A DNA stretch of 64,000 nucleotides from Pseudomonas sp. R4-35-07 (GCF_003852235.1 NZ_CP027732.1:248001-312000), one strand, 5' to 3'. Shown: positions 24,603-34,326, numbered from the stretch's first letter. Translations and numbers: made by a program. Notes: generated by a model from the letters alone, not told the origin.

Positions 24603-24792
24603 TTGATCTTGATTCCACCGTAAATCTTCAGTGGGCCCCCTCCCGGCGACCTTAGCTTTTTGGGTGATATCAATATGCTATTTCGGTATTTAAAGTTTGC
24701 TTTTTATACCTTTAAAGTTCGCGCTACCCGACGTTACCCACGCCGGAACGGACAGCGCCCGCCGCATTATCCTGCGGCGTCATGGACTCAAG

Positions 24793-25458
24793 ATGACCTT
24801 CGATTTTGCTTTTATCCTCAGCACCTTGCCGGCATTTCTGAAAGCGGTCGGAGTGACGCTGCAAGTGGGTCTGATCGCCATTGCCACCTCCTTGCTGGTG
24901 GCACTGATCAACGCAGCGCTGTTGGTGTTTCGCACCCCCTACCTGTCGCGGCTGGTGGCGCTGTATGTGGAGCTGGCGCGTAACACGCCGCTGCTGATTC
25001 AATTGTTCTTCGTGTATTTCGCGCTGCCGGCCCTGGGCTTGAATATTTCCGGGTTCTGGGCGGCAATTATCACCATGACCTTCCTCGGCGGCGCCTACCT
25101 CACCGAAGTGCTGCGCGCCGGTGTGGATGCGGTGCCACTGGCGCAGATCGAGTCGGGCAAGTCCATCGGCCTGTCCGACTGGCAACTGCTGCGCCATGTG
25201 ATTCTGCCCCAGGCCGGCATCCTCAGCCTGCCGGCGCTGTTCGCCAATTTCATCTTTCTGCTCAAGGAGACCACGGTGGTTTCCGCTGTGGCGGTGCCCG
25301 AGATTCTCTACACCACCAAGAGCTACATCGCGCTCTACTACAAGACCTACGAAATGCTCGCCGTATTGACGCTGATCTGCGTGCTGCTGTTCTTGCCGTT
25401 GTCGCTGTTGCTCAGCCGTTTGGAAAGGAGGCTCCAGCATGGCCAGTTCGGGTCTTGA
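24793..25458 (+). CDS. Polar amino-acid ABC transporter permease, HisM/GlnP type (1)
   Basis: A 221-residue inner-membrane protein with about five hydrophobic segments. The N-terminal family signature YVELARNTPLLIQLFFVYF is present, as is the EAA loop region AQIESGKSIGLSDWQLLRHVILPQA. I use the ATG at 24793 (MTFDFAFIL) because an ATG at 24697 would add 32 non-hydrophobic residues upstream of the normal start. The next permease overlaps its end by 20 bases. The operon (two permeases, ATPase, receptor) would import a polar amino acid; neighbours point to cysteine/cystine or another sulfur amino acid, which is inference. Confidence 0.88.
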   Translation: MTFDFAFILSTLPAFLKAVGVTLQVGLIAIATSLLVALINAALLVFRTPYLSRLVALYVELARNTPLLIQLFFVYFALPALGLNISGFWAAIITMTFLGGAYLTEVLRAGVDAVPLAQIESGKSIGLSDWQLLRHVILPQAGILSLPALFANFIFLLKETTVVSAVAVPEILYTTKSYIALYYKTYEMLAVLTLICVLLFLPLSLLLSRLERRLQHGQFGS

Positions 25459-26098
25459 ATTGTTATGGGTGTCGTTGCCGCAACTGGGCAAGGGCGCTGC
25501 GCAAACCCTGTCGATTTCATTCTTGAGCATCGCCTTCAGCACGGTCGGCGGCATGTTGTATGGCGTATTGCGCACCTTGGACAACCGCTTGATCAATGCG
25601 CTGCTGCGGGTTTACCTGGAGCTGTTTCGCGCCATCCCGGTGCTGGTCTGGCTGTACCTGTTGTTTTTCGGCCTGCCGATCTTCTTCGGCCTGAGCATCC
25701 CCAGTTTCTGGTGTGCGGTGCTGGTGTTGTCGTTGTGGGGCGCCAGTGAAGTCGGCGAAGTGGTGCGCGGCGCCTTGCATTCGCTGCCCCGTGGCCAGCG
25801 CGAAGCCGGCTTGTCGATCGGGCTGTCCGACCCGCAGCTGTACGGCTACGTGCTGCTGCCCCAGGCCCTGAAACGCATGACGCCGCCGACCATCAATGTC
25901 TACACGCGGATCATCAAGACCAGCTCCCTGGCGGTGCTGATCGGCGTGGTGGATGTGATCAAGGTCGGCCAGCAAATCATCGAGCGCACCTATGAGTCGG
26001 TGTTGATCTACGGCGCGCTGTTCCTGTTTTTCTTCTTTATCTGCTACCCGTTGTCGGCCGCCTCCAAGGTGCTGGAACGGCGCTGGGCCCAAGCATGA
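25439..26098 (+). CDS. Polar amino-acid ABC transporter permease, HisM/GlnP type (2)
   Basis: The 219-residue partner of the preceding permease, with the family segments YLELFRAIPVLVWLYLLFFGLP and GQREAGLSIGLSDPQLYGYVLLPQA. The start lies inside the previous gene, preceded by AAAGGAGG, and its stop overlaps the ATPase start by four bases (ATGA). The pair would form a heterodimeric channel. Confidence 0.9.
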   Translation: MASSGLELLWVSLPQLGKGAAQTLSISFLSIAFSTVGGMLYGVLRTLDNRLINALLRVYLELFRAIPVLVWLYLLFFGLPIFFGLSIPSFWCAVLVLSLWGASEVGEVVRGALHSLPRGQREAGLSIGLSDPQLYGYVLLPQALKRMTPPTINVYTRIIKTSSLAVLIGVVDVIKVGQQIIERTYESVLIYGALFLFFFFICYPLSAASKVLERRWAQA

Positions 26099-26871
26099 GC
26101 GCATTGATCGAGTTTCAGGGTTTCAACAAATTCTTCGGCGAACAGCAGGTGCTCAAGGGCATCGACCTGAGCGTGCACAGCGGCGAAGTGGTGGTGATCC
26201 TCGGCCCCAGCGGTTGCGGCAAAAGCACCTTGCTGCGCTGCCTCAATGGCTTGGAAGTGGCTCACAGCGGGCACTTGCGGTTCGCCGGCAACGAGCTGTT
26301 GGCAAAACATACCGACTGGCGCCAGGTGCGCCAGGACATCGGCATGGTGTTCCAGAGCTACCACCTGTTCCCGCACATGAGCGTGCTCGACAACATTCTG
26401 CTCGGTCCCTTGAAGGTGCAAAAGCGCGACCCGCGTGAAGCGCGTGAGCAGGCGGAAAAACTGCTGGCGCGCGTGGGCCTGGCCGACAAGCGCGACGCCT
26501 TCCCACGCCAGCTTTCCGGCGGCCAGCAGCAACGCATCGCCATCGTCCGTTCGCTGTGCATGAACCCGCAGGTCATGCTGTTTGACGAAGTCACCGCTGC
26601 CCTCGACCCGGAAATGGTCAAGGAAGTGCTGGAAGTTATCCAGGACCTGGCCCGCGACGGCATGACCCTGCTGATTGTCACCCACGAAATGGCCTTCGCC
26701 CGCGCCGTCGCCGACCGCGTGGTGTTTATGGAGGCCGGTCGCATCCTCGAACACAACACCCCCGAGGCATTCTTTACGAACCCGCAAACCGCACGCGCGC
26801 AGCAGTTCCTGGAGAAGTTCTCCTTTGTTTCAACACTGCCCAGAAAGATCAAGGAACCGGAGCTGCTATGA
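26095..26871 (+). CDS. Polar amino-acid ABC transporter ATPase
   Basis: This 258-residue ATPase is of the GlnQ/HisP type. Walker A GPSGCGKST lies near residue 39, the signature LSGGQ near 141, and Walker B VMLFDEVTAALDPEMVKEVL near 161. The Asp-Glu pair is followed by Val instead of the usual Pro (DEVTAALD), a variant known in this class. It overlaps genes on both sides by four bases, so it is translated as part of the four-gene operon. Confidence 0.92.
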   Translation: MSALIEFQGFNKFFGEQQVLKGIDLSVHSGEVVVILGPSGCGKSTLLRCLNGLEVAHSGHLRFAGNELLAKHTDWRQVRQDIGMVFQSYHLFPHMSVLDNILLGPLKVQKRDPREAREQAEKLLARVGLADKRDAFPRQLSGGQQQRIAIVRSLCMNPQVMLFDEVTAALDPEMVKEVLEVIQDLARDGMTLLIVTHEMAFARAVADRVVFMEAGRILEHNTPEAFFTNPQTARAQQFLEKFSFVSTLPRKIKEPELL

Positions 26872-27722
26872 AAAAGTTACTGCTGCCACTGTTTGCCGTC
26901 GCGTTACTGGCCGGCTGCGACAAGAAGGCCGAAGAGCCTGCCAAACCTGCCGCCAGCGCGGTGAGTGCGATCGACAAGATCAAGGCCCGCGACAAGCTGA
27001 TCGTCGGCGTCTTCACCGACAAGCCGCCGTTCGGCTTCGTCAACGAAGCCGGCCGCTACGTCGGCTTCGATACCGACATCGGCCGCCAATTCGCCAAGGA
27101 CCTGTTGGGCGATGAAAACAAAGTCGAGTTCGTCGCCGTGGAGCCGGCCAGCCGTATCCCATTCCTGCAAAGCGATAAGGTCGATCTGATCCTCGCCAAC
27201 ATGACCGTGACCCCTGAGCGCAAGGAAGCGGTGGACTTCACCAACCCCAACCTGAAAGTCGCGGTACAGGCCCTGGTGCCGAACGACAGCCCGGTCAAGA
27301 ACCTGGATGACCTGGCCACCCGCACCACCATCGTCACCACCGGCACCACCGCCGACATCTGGCTGACCAAGCACCATCCGGACTGGAAGCTGCTCAAGTT
27401 CGAGAAAAACTCCGAGTCGCTGCAAGCGCTGTCGGCCGGCCGTGGCGATGCCTACGCCCAGGACAACCTGGTGCTGTTCAGCTGGGCCAAGCAGAACCCC
27501 GGCTACCGCGTGCTGGAGCAGAAGCTCGGTGACGAAGCACCGATTGCTCCGGCGGTGAAGAAGGGCAATATCGAACTGCGCGACTGGGTGAACGCAGAGC
27601 TGGCGAAGTTGGGTGAAGAGAAGTTCTTGCTCAAGCTCTATGACCAATATGTGCGTAAAGAGCTGAGCGATGACACCAAGCCTGAGAGTGTGATTGTTGA
27701 AGGGGGCAAGTGGCAGGGCTGA
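26868..27722 (+). CDS. Lipoprotein receptor of the polar amino-acid ABC transporter
   Basis: The 284-residue product begins with a lipoprotein signal (lipobox LLAGC, Cys17), then the class 3 solute-binding fold: IKARDKLIVGVFTDKPPFGFVNEAG...YVGFDTDIGRQFA. Ligand-site elements such as NMTVTPERKEAVDFTNP are visible. It would be anchored to the inner membrane, facing the periplasm. It ends the operon that begins at 24793; a REP doublet follows four bases later. The ligand could be cysteine, glutamate or aspartate; the sulfur setting favours cysteine, without proof. Confidence 0.87.
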   Translation: MKKLLLPLFAVALLAGCDKKAEEPAKPAASAVSAIDKIKARDKLIVGVFTDKPPFGFVNEAGRYVGFDTDIGRQFAKDLLGDENKVEFVAVEPASRIPFLQSDKVDLILANMTVTPERKEAVDFTNPNLKVAVQALVPNDSPVKNLDDLATRTTIVTTGTTADIWLTKHHPDWKLLKFEKNSESLQALSAGRGDAYAQDNLVLFSWAKQNPGYRVLEQKLGDEAPIAPAVKKGNIELRDWVNAELAKLGEEKFLLKLYDQYVRKELSDDTKPESVIVEGGKWQG

Positions 27723-27726
27723 TAAA

Positions 27727-27821
27727 GCTATCGGGGGCAAGCCCCCTCCCACATTTGAATACATTCACACATCAGAACCTGTGAACCCAATCCAGTGTGG
27801 GAGGGGGCTTGCCCCGATGAG
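27727..27821. repeat. REP doublet (REPIN), type 1, copy 6
   Basis: Arms CTATCGGGGGCAAGCCCCCT and AGGGGGCTTGCCCCGATGAG lie between convergent genes. The right arm has lost one C compared with other copies (GCCCCGAT instead of GCCCCCGAT), so the stem is slightly damaged. Confidence 0.93.
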
Positions 27822-27838
27822 GCCTGTGCAGTCGCCCT

Positions 27839-29002
27839 CTATTCCGGCCATTGCCACGCCGGCGCATCCAGCATCCCTTGCCCCACAATCCGCGTCTCCC
27901 CCAGCACCTTCTCCAGCACAATCGAATTGCACTCTTGATCCTGCTGCAACGCCGCAATCAAGCGGCTGGCATGGGACACCACCCACACCTGGCACTGCGC
28001 CGACGCCTGGATGATCAAGCGCGCCAACGCCGGCAACAGGTCCGGATGCAAGCTGGTTTCAGGCTCGTTCAGCACCATCATGGTCGGCGGCCGTGGCGTC
28101 AGCAGCGCGGCGATCAGCAGCAGGTAGCGCAAGGTGCCGTCCGACAGCTCTGCCGCCGACAACGGGCGCAGCAGGCCTTCCTGATAAAACTCGATGGCAA
28201 AGCGTCCGCCCTGTAACGGTTGGATACTCAGGCGTGCGCCCGGGAATGCATCACTGACGGCGTGCTGCAACGCCTCGGCGTCGCCCACTTCCCGAATCGT
28301 CTGCAACGCGGCCGCCAGATCCCGACCGTCGTGATGCAAGACCGGCGTGCGCGTACCCAATTGCGGTTGGCGTACCGGCGCATCCCCATCGCTGCGAAAG
28401 TGGTCATAAAAGCGCCAGCCACGAATGCTCTCGCGCAGCAGCAACACTTCCGGCGAGCCGCGCAGGTTACCCACCTGATCGAACAGGCTGTGGTAGTTGG
28501 GCGTGTGCTGGGCCAGCACATCCCAGGCGCGGCCTTCACGCGCCCGCACCATCGGCCCGGAACGTTGCACCAGCAGGCTGGCCGGGCGGTAGAGGGGGCC
28601 GGCCCAGATACATTCCTTCTTGATTTCCGGGTCCAGTTTGAACTCGCTGCCGGGAACCGGAATGGGCATTCCCAGGGAGATGGCATAGCTGAAGTCCTCC
28701 CCGGCAAAGCCCAGGCGCAAGCGTTTGACGCCTTGGGCCACGACGGCCTCCACCGGCACTTCGCCGCTGTGCATGCGCCGGCTGATGGTTTCCGGTCCGG
28801 CCCAGAACGTCGAGTCCAGCCCGCCCTCCCGGGCCAGGGCATTGATCACCCCGCCCTGGGCGGTTTCGGCCAGCAGGCGCAGGGCGCGATACAGGTTGGA
28901 CTTGCCGCTGCCGTTGGGGCCTGTGACCAGATTCAAGCGGCCCAGGGGCACCACCAATTTATTGATCGAGCGGTAATTGGCCACCGCGAGGGTCTTGAGC
29001 AT
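27839..29002 (-). CDS. RecF/OLD-like AAA ATPase (COG4637-type)
   Basis: The 387-residue protein is an ABC-class ATPase related to RecF/OLD and SMC heads. The start is MLKTLAVANYRSINKL (29002). Walker A GPNGSGKS is at 28-35, the signature-like ELSDGTLRYL near residue 284, and Walker B MMVLNEPETSLHPDL with Asn in place of the usual Asp. A final VVSHASRLI D-loop/His-switch region is present. It has no nuclease domain such as TOPRIM, and no partner gene. It is divergent from a triABC-like pump with 121 bases between. The role is unknown; predicted ATPases of this type are widespread in Pseudomonas. Confidence 0.78.
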   Translation of the reverse strand: MLKTLAVANYRSINKLVVPLGRLNLVTGPNGSGKSNLYRALRLLAETAQGGVINALAREGGLDSTFWAGPETISRRMHSGEVPVEAVVAQGVKRLRLGFAGEDFSYAISLGMPIPVPGSEFKLDPEIKKECIWAGPLYRPASLLVQRSGPMVRAREGRAWDVLAQHTPNYHSLFDQVGNLRGSPEVLLLRESIRGWRFYDHFRSDGDAPVRQPQLGTRTPVLHHDGRDLAAALQTIREVGDAEALQHAVSDAFPGARLSIQPLQGGRFAIEFYQEGLLRPLSAAELSDGTLRYLLLIAALLTPRPPTMMVLNEPETSLHPDLLPALARLIIQASAQCQVWVVSHASRLIAALQQDQECNSIVLEKVLGETRIVGQGMLDAPAWQWPE

Positions 29003-29123
29003 GGCAATTGAGTCGGTAGGGGAACCATTGAAGTATGGGATCCTCCATGCAGATAAGGAACCCTGATCTAAGCTCACAGTCGCATACACACTGGCACGTC
29101 GGCATCACGCAAAAGGAGCCTGC

Positions 29124-30206
29124 ATGGGCGGTCGCATTTCCACATTTTTATTCGGGCTTGGCTTACTGACGCTGCTGGGCGGTTGTGGCCAGGAAAAGAC
29201 CGAGCCCAAGGCCCATTCACGGGTGTTCGTGCAAACCGTGCAGCCGGCGGATTTTGCCGCAGCGGTCACGCTGACCGGAGATGTTCAGGCGCGGGTGCAA
29301 ACCGATTTGTCCTTTCGGGTGGGTGGCAAGATCATCCAGCGCCTGGTCGACGTCGGTGATCGGGTGACGGCCAAGCAAGTGCTGGCCAAGCTCGACCCCA
29401 AGGACCTGCAGACCAACGTCGATTCCGCCCAGGCCCAGGTCGTGGCCGAGCAGGCGCGGGTCAAGCAAACCGCCGCCGCCTTCGTGCGCCAGGAAAAACT
29501 CTTGCCCAAGGGCTACACCAGCCGCAGCGAATACGACGCCGCCCAGGCCGCGTTGCGCAGCAGCCAAAGCGCCCTGGCCGCCGCCCAGGCGCAGTTGGCC
29601 AACGCCCGTGAACAACTGGGCTACACCGCGCTGATCGCCGATGCGCCGGGCATCATCACGGCGCGCCAGGCTGAAGTCGGCCAGGTCGTCCAAGCCACCC
29701 TGCCGATCTTCAGCCTGGCCCGCGATGGCGAACGCGACGCGGTGTTCAACGTTTACGAATCGCTGCTGGTGGAGCCGCCGCCGGACGCGCCGATCACCGT
29801 CAGCCTGCTGGATAACCCGAGCATCAAGACAGTGGGCAGAGTTCGCGAAGTCACCCCTGCCGTGGCCGCCAATACCGGCACCGTGCAAGTGAAGATCGCC
29901 CTGCAAAGCCTGCCCAAAGGCATGGAGCTGGGCTCGGTGGTGAGCGCCACCGCCAATGGCCCGGCCAAGGCCAGCATCGAGTTGCCGTGGTCGGCCTTGA
30001 CCAAGGACCTCAGCGAACCCGCCGTGTGGCTGGTAGACGGCGACGGCAAGGCGCAACTGCACAAGGTCACAGTGGCGCGTTACCTCACCGGCAAGGTGAT
30101 CATCGGCGACGGCCTTAAAGGCGGCGAAAAAGTCGTGGTGGCCGGTGGGCAATTGCTGCACCCCGGCATGCTCGTCGAAATCGCCCAGCAAGGAGCCCAG
30201 CCATGA
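29124..30206 (+). CDS. triA: RND efflux membrane fusion protein 1 (TriA-like)
   Basis: A 360-residue lipoprotein (lipobox LLGGC) of the HlyD/AcrA class. It has a lipoyl half-motif VGGKIIQRLVDVGDRVTAKQVLAKLD, an alpha-hairpin rich in Ala/Gln (about residues 98-165), then the second lipoyl half ADAPGIITARQAEVGQVV and a beta-barrel domain. It is followed by a second fusion protein and an RND pump with four-base overlaps. Two adaptors plus one pump is the mark of TriABC of P. aeruginosa (triclosan efflux with OpmH), so I use that name as a family label. No outer-membrane factor gene is present. Confidence 0.85.
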   Translation: MGGRISTFLFGLGLLTLLGGCGQEKTEPKAHSRVFVQTVQPADFAAAVTLTGDVQARVQTDLSFRVGGKIIQRLVDVGDRVTAKQVLAKLDPKDLQTNVDSAQAQVVAEQARVKQTAAAFVRQEKLLPKGYTSRSEYDAAQAALRSSQSALAAAQAQLANAREQLGYTALIADAPGIITARQAEVGQVVQATLPIFSLARDGERDAVFNVYESLLVEPPPDAPITVSLLDNPSIKTVGRVREVTPAVAANTGTVQVKIALQSLPKGMELGSVVSATANGPAKASIELPWSALTKDLSEPAVWLVDGDGKAQLHKVTVARYLTGKVIIGDGLKGGEKVVVAGGQLLHPGMLVEIAQQGAQP

Positions 30207-31273
30207 AGCACCTGACGGTTATCCTCGCCGCCAGCCTGTTGCTGGTGGCCTGCTCCAAGGAAGACGCGCCGCCCGAACCGGTGCGCCCGGTGTTGTCCAT
30301 GGAGGTGAAGGCCGAAGACCAGGCACAGCTCGGACGCTTTGCCGGCACCATTCAGGCCCGCTACGAGAGTAACCTGGGCTTCCGTGTGCCGGGCCGTATC
30401 GCCCGCCGCGCGGTGGACGTGGGCGCCGAGGTGGAGAAGGGCGCCTTGCTCGCCGTTCTCGACCCCACCGACCAGCAGAACCAATTGCGCGCCGCCCAGG
30501 GTGACCTGGCCCGCGTGCAGGCACAGTTCATCAATGCCCAGGCCAATGCCCGCCGCCAGCAGGAGCTGTTCGACCGTGGCGTCGGCGCCCAGGCGCAGTT
30601 GGACGTGGCCCAGACTGACCTGAAGACCACCCAGGCGACCCTTGACCAGGCCCGCGCCTCGGTCAATCAAGCCAAGGACCAGCTCAACTATGCCGAACTG
30701 CGCACCGACCACGCCGGCATCGTCACCGCCTGGAACGCCGAGGCCGGCCAGGTGGTCAGCGCCGGCCAGCAAGTGGTGACCCTGGCCCGCCCGGACATCA
30801 AGGAAGCGGTGATCGACCTGCCTGCCGGCCTCGCCGAGCGCTTGCCGGCGGATGTGGTGTTTCTGGTGGCCGGGCAACTGGACCCCAGCGTGCACACCAC
30901 CGCCATCGTGCGCGAGATCGAGCCCCAGGCCCAAAGCGCCACGCGTACCCGTCGCGCACGCTTGAGCCTGACTGACACCCCCGCCGCGTTTCGCCTGGGC
31001 ACCGCCATCAGCGTGACCTTGAGCAGCGCCATCGCGCCGCGTATCGAGCTGCCGTTGAGCGCGTTGCAGGAAGTCGATGGCAAGACCCGCATCTGGTTGC
31101 TCGACACCCAGAGCCAGACGGTGCAACCGCGTGATGTCACGGTTGTCAGCCGTGACGTCGACAGCGCAGTGCTCAATGGTGGCATCAAGCCCGGCGAGCG
31201 CGTCGTCACCGCCGGTGTGAACAGCCTGAAACCCGGGCAGAAAGTCAAAATCGACGAGGACAGCCCGCGATGA
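30203..31273 (+). CDS. triB: RND efflux membrane fusion protein 2 (TriB-like)
   Basis: The second adaptor, 356 residues, is also a lipoprotein (lipobox LLVAC, then SKEDAPPEP). Elements are the first lipoyl half GFRVPGRIARRAVDVGAEVEKGALLAVLD, a hairpin of about 65 residues, and the second half RTDHAGIVTAWNAEAGQVVSAG. Its sequence is distinct from the first adaptor, so the pair is not a recent copy. It overlaps genes on both sides by four bases. Confidence 0.85.
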   Translation: MKHLTVILAASLLLVACSKEDAPPEPVRPVLSMEVKAEDQAQLGRFAGTIQARYESNLGFRVPGRIARRAVDVGAEVEKGALLAVLDPTDQQNQLRAAQGDLARVQAQFINAQANARRQQELFDRGVGAQAQLDVAQTDLKTTQATLDQARASVNQAKDQLNYAELRTDHAGIVTAWNAEAGQVVSAGQQVVTLARPDIKEAVIDLPAGLAERLPADVVFLVAGQLDPSVHTTAIVREIEPQAQSATRTRRARLSLTDTPAAFRLGTAISVTLSSAIAPRIELPLSALQEVDGKTRIWLLDTQSQTVQPRDVTVVSRDVDSAVLNGGIKPGERVVTAGVNSLKPGQKVKIDEDSPR

Positions 31274-34200
31274 AAGGCAGCTTCAACTTATCCGACTGGG
31301 CCATCAAGCATCAGTCCTTCGTCTGGTACCTGATGTTCGTCGCGCTGCTGATGGGCGTGTTTTCGTACATGAACCTGGGCCGCGAGGAAGACCCCTCGTT
31401 CACCATCAAGACCATGGTCATCCAGACCCGCTGGCCGGGTGCGACCCAGGAAGAAACCCTCAAGCAGGTCACCGACCGCATCGAGAAAAAACTCGAGGAA
31501 CTCGACTCCCTCGATTATGTGAAGAGCTACACCCGGCCGGGCGAATCCACGGTGTTCGTGTTCCTAAAGGACACCACCAGCGCCAAGGCTATCCCGGAGA
31601 TCTGGTACCAGGTTCGCAAGAAGATCGACGATATACGCGGCACCTTCCCTCAAGGTTTACAGGGGCCGTCGTTCAACGACGAATTCGGTGATGTGTTCGG
31701 CTCGGTGTACGCCTTTACCGGCGATGGCCTGTCGATGCGCCAGTTGCGCGACTACGTGGAGCAGGTGCGCGCTGAAATTCGCTCGGTGCCGGGTCTGGGC
31801 AAGGTCGAGATGATCGGCCAGCAGGACGAAGTGATTTACCTGAATTTTTCCACACGCAAACTGGCGGCCCTGGGCATCGATCAGCGCCAGGTCGTGCAAA
31901 GCCTGCAGTCGCAGAATGCCGTGACCCCCGCCGGCGTGATCGAGGCCGGGCCGGAGCGGATTTCCGTGCGCACCTCGGGGCAGTTCGCCTCGGAGAAGGA
32001 CCTGGCCAACGTCAACCTGCGCCTGAATGACCGCTTCTATCGCCTCGCCGACATTGCCGACATCAGCCGGGGCTACGTCGACCCGGCACGGCCGATGTTC
32101 CGTTTCAACGGCAAGCCGGCGATTGGCTTGGCGATTGCGATGCAGAAGGGCGGCAATATCCAGTCGTTCGGCAAGGCGTTGCACGGGCGCATGGATGAGC
32201 TGACCGCCGACCTGCCGGTGGGCGTCGGGGTGCACAAGGTTTCGGACCAGGCTGAAGTGGTGGAAGAGGCGGTCGGTGGCTTTACCAGCGCGTTATTCGA
32301 AGCGGTGATCATCGTGCTGGTGGTGAGCTTTATCAGCCTGGGCATGCGTGCCGGGCTGGTGGTGGCGTGCTCGATTCCGTTGGTACTGGCCCTGGTGTTT
32401 GTGTTCATGGAATACAGCGGCATCACCATGCAGCGGGTGTCGTTGGGCGCCTTGATCATCGCCCTCGGCCTGTTGGTGGACGATGCGATGATCACCGTGG
32501 AAATGATGATCACACGCCTGGAAAAAGGCGAAACCAAGGAGCAGGCCGCGACTTACGCCTACACCTCCACAGCGTTCCCGATGCTCACCGGCACGCTGGT
32601 GACCGTCGCCGGTTTCGTGCCGATTGGCCTCAACGCCAGTTCGGCGGGGGAGTACACCTTCACCCTGTTCGCGGTCATTGCCGTGGCGATGTTGGTTTCG
32701 TGGGTGGTGGCGGTGCTGTTTGCGCCAGTGATCGGCGTGCATATCCTCAGCGCCAACGTGAAGCCCCATAGTGCCGAGCCGGGGCGCATCGGCCGCGCGT
32801 TCAATGGCGGCATGTTGTGGGCCATGCGCAACCGCTGGTGGGCCATCGGCATCACCGTGGGCCTGTTTGTGGCGTCGGTGTTCTCCATGCAGTTTGTGCA
32901 GAACCAGTTCTTCCCGTCGTCGGATCGCCCGGAAATCCTCGTCGACCTCAACCTGCCGCAAAACGCCTCGATCAACGAGACGCGCAAGGCGGTCGACCGT
33001 CTGGAAGCGATCATCAAGGACGACCCGGACATTACGCGCTGGAGCACCTATATCGGCCAGGGCGCGATCCGTTTCTACCTGCCCCTGGACCAGCAATTGG
33101 AGAACCCGTACTACGCGCAGTTGGTGATCGTCAGCAAGGGCCTGGAAGAGCGCGGCGCTTTGATTGCGCGCCTGCAGAAGCGCCTGCGCGATGATTTCGT
33201 CGGCATCGGCAGTTTCGTGCAACCGCTGGAAATGGGCCCGCCGGTGGGACGACCGATCCAGTATCGCGTGTCCGGCAAAGACACCGACCAGGTGCGCAAG
33301 CACGCCATCGAACTGGCGACCCTGCTCGACCAGAACACCCACCTGGGCGAGATCATCTACGACTGGAACGAGCCGGGCAAAGTGCTGCGCGTCGACATCG
33401 CCCAGGACAAGGCGCGGCAACTGGGGCTGTCGTCCGAAGACGTGGCGCAGTTGATGAACAGCGTGGTCAGCGGCGCCTCGGTGACCCAGGTGCACGACGA
33501 CATTTACCTGATCAATGTGGTCGGCCGCGCCGAAGACGCCGAACGCGGTACACCGGAAACCTTGCAGAACCTGCAGATCGTCACGCCCAACGGCACCTCG
33601 ATTCCGTTGCTGGCCTTCGCCACCGTGCGCTACGAGCTGGAGCAGCCGCTGGTGTGGCGTCGCGACCGCAAGCCGACCATCACCATCAAGGCCGCAGTGC
33701 GCGACGAGATGCAGCCGACCGACCTGGTCAAGCAGCTGGCGCCGACCATCCAGCAGTTCAGCGACGGCCTGCCGGTGGGTTACAAGGTCGCCACCGGCGG
33801 CACCGTGGAAGAAAGCGGCAAGGCCCAGGGCCCGATTGCCAGCGTGGTGCCGCTGATGCTGTTCCTCATGGCCACGTTCCTGATGATCCAACTGCACAGC
33901 GTGCAGAAGATGTTCCTGGTGGCGAGTGTCGCGCCGCTGGGGCTGATTGGCGTGGTGCTGGCGCTGATCCCCACGGGCACGCCCATGGGCTTTGTGGCGA
34001 TCCTCGGTATCCTCGCGCTGATTGGCATCATCATCCGCAACTCGGTGATTCTGGTGACACAGATTCATGAGTATGAGGTGGCGGGGTATTCGCCGTGGGA
34101 TGCGGTGGTGGAAGCCACCGAGCATCGGCGCCGGCCGATCCTGCTCACGGCGGCGGCGGCGAGCCTGGGCATGATCCCGATTGCCCGGGAAGTGTTCTGG

Positions 34201-34326
34201 GGGCCGATGGCCTACGCGATGATTGGCGGGATCATCATCGCCACCTTGCTGACGCTGTTGTTCCTGCCGGCGCTGTATGTGGCCTGGTACAAGATTCGCG
34301 AGCCAAAGCAGGAAGAACGCGGTTAA
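31270..34326 (+). CDS. triC: RND multidrug efflux pump (TriC-like)
   Basis: A 1018-residue pump of the HAE-RND superfamily with twelve membrane segments and two large periplasmic loops. The proton-relay Asp pair D404/D405 is in GLLVDDAMITVEMM, and the first periplasmic loop carries LGREEDPSFTIKTMVIQTRWPGAT, typical of the TriC/MexB-distant group. It forms one operon with the two adaptor genes. Substrates are predicted to be biocides or other amphiphiles by analogy to TriABC. Confidence 0.88.
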   Translation: MKGSFNLSDWAIKHQSFVWYLMFVALLMGVFSYMNLGREEDPSFTIKTMVIQTRWPGATQEETLKQVTDRIEKKLEELDSLDYVKSYTRPGESTVFVFLKDTTSAKAIPEIWYQVRKKIDDIRGTFPQGLQGPSFNDEFGDVFGSVYAFTGDGLSMRQLRDYVEQVRAEIRSVPGLGKVEMIGQQDEVIYLNFSTRKLAALGIDQRQVVQSLQSQNAVTPAGVIEAGPERISVRTSGQFASEKDLANVNLRLNDRFYRLADIADISRGYVDPARPMFRFNGKPAIGLAIAMQKGGNIQSFGKALHGRMDELTADLPVGVGVHKVSDQAEVVEEAVGGFTSALFEAVIIVLVVSFISLGMRAGLVVACSIPLVLALVFVFMEYSGITMQRVSLGALIIALGLLVDDAMITVEMMITRLEKGETKEQAATYAYTSTAFPMLTGTLVTVAGFVPIGLNASSAGEYTFTLFAVIAVAMLVSWVVAVLFAPVIGVHILSANVKPHSAEPGRIGRAFNGGMLWAMRNRWWAIGITVGLFVASVFSMQFVQNQFFPSSDRPEILVDLNLPQNASINETRKAVDRLEAIIKDDPDITRWSTYIGQGAIRFYLPLDQQLENPYYAQLVIVSKGLEERGALIARLQKRLRDDFVGIGSFVQPLEMGPPVGRPIQYRVSGKDTDQVRKHAIELATLLDQNTHLGEIIYDWNEPGKVLRVDIAQDKARQLGLSSEDVAQLMNSVVSGASVTQVHDDIYLINVVGRAEDAERGTPETLQNLQIVTPNGTSIPLLAFATVRYELEQPLVWRRDRKPTITIKAAVRDEMQPTDLVKQLAPTIQQFSDGLPVGYKVATGGTVEESGKAQGPIASVVPLMLFLMATFLMIQLHSVQKMFLVASVAPLGLIGVVLALIPTGTPMGFVAILGILALIGIIIRNSVILVTQIHEYEVAGYSPWDAVVEATEHRRRPILLTAAAASLGMIPIAREVFWGPMAYAMIGGIIIATLLTLLFLPALYVAWYKIREPKQEERG

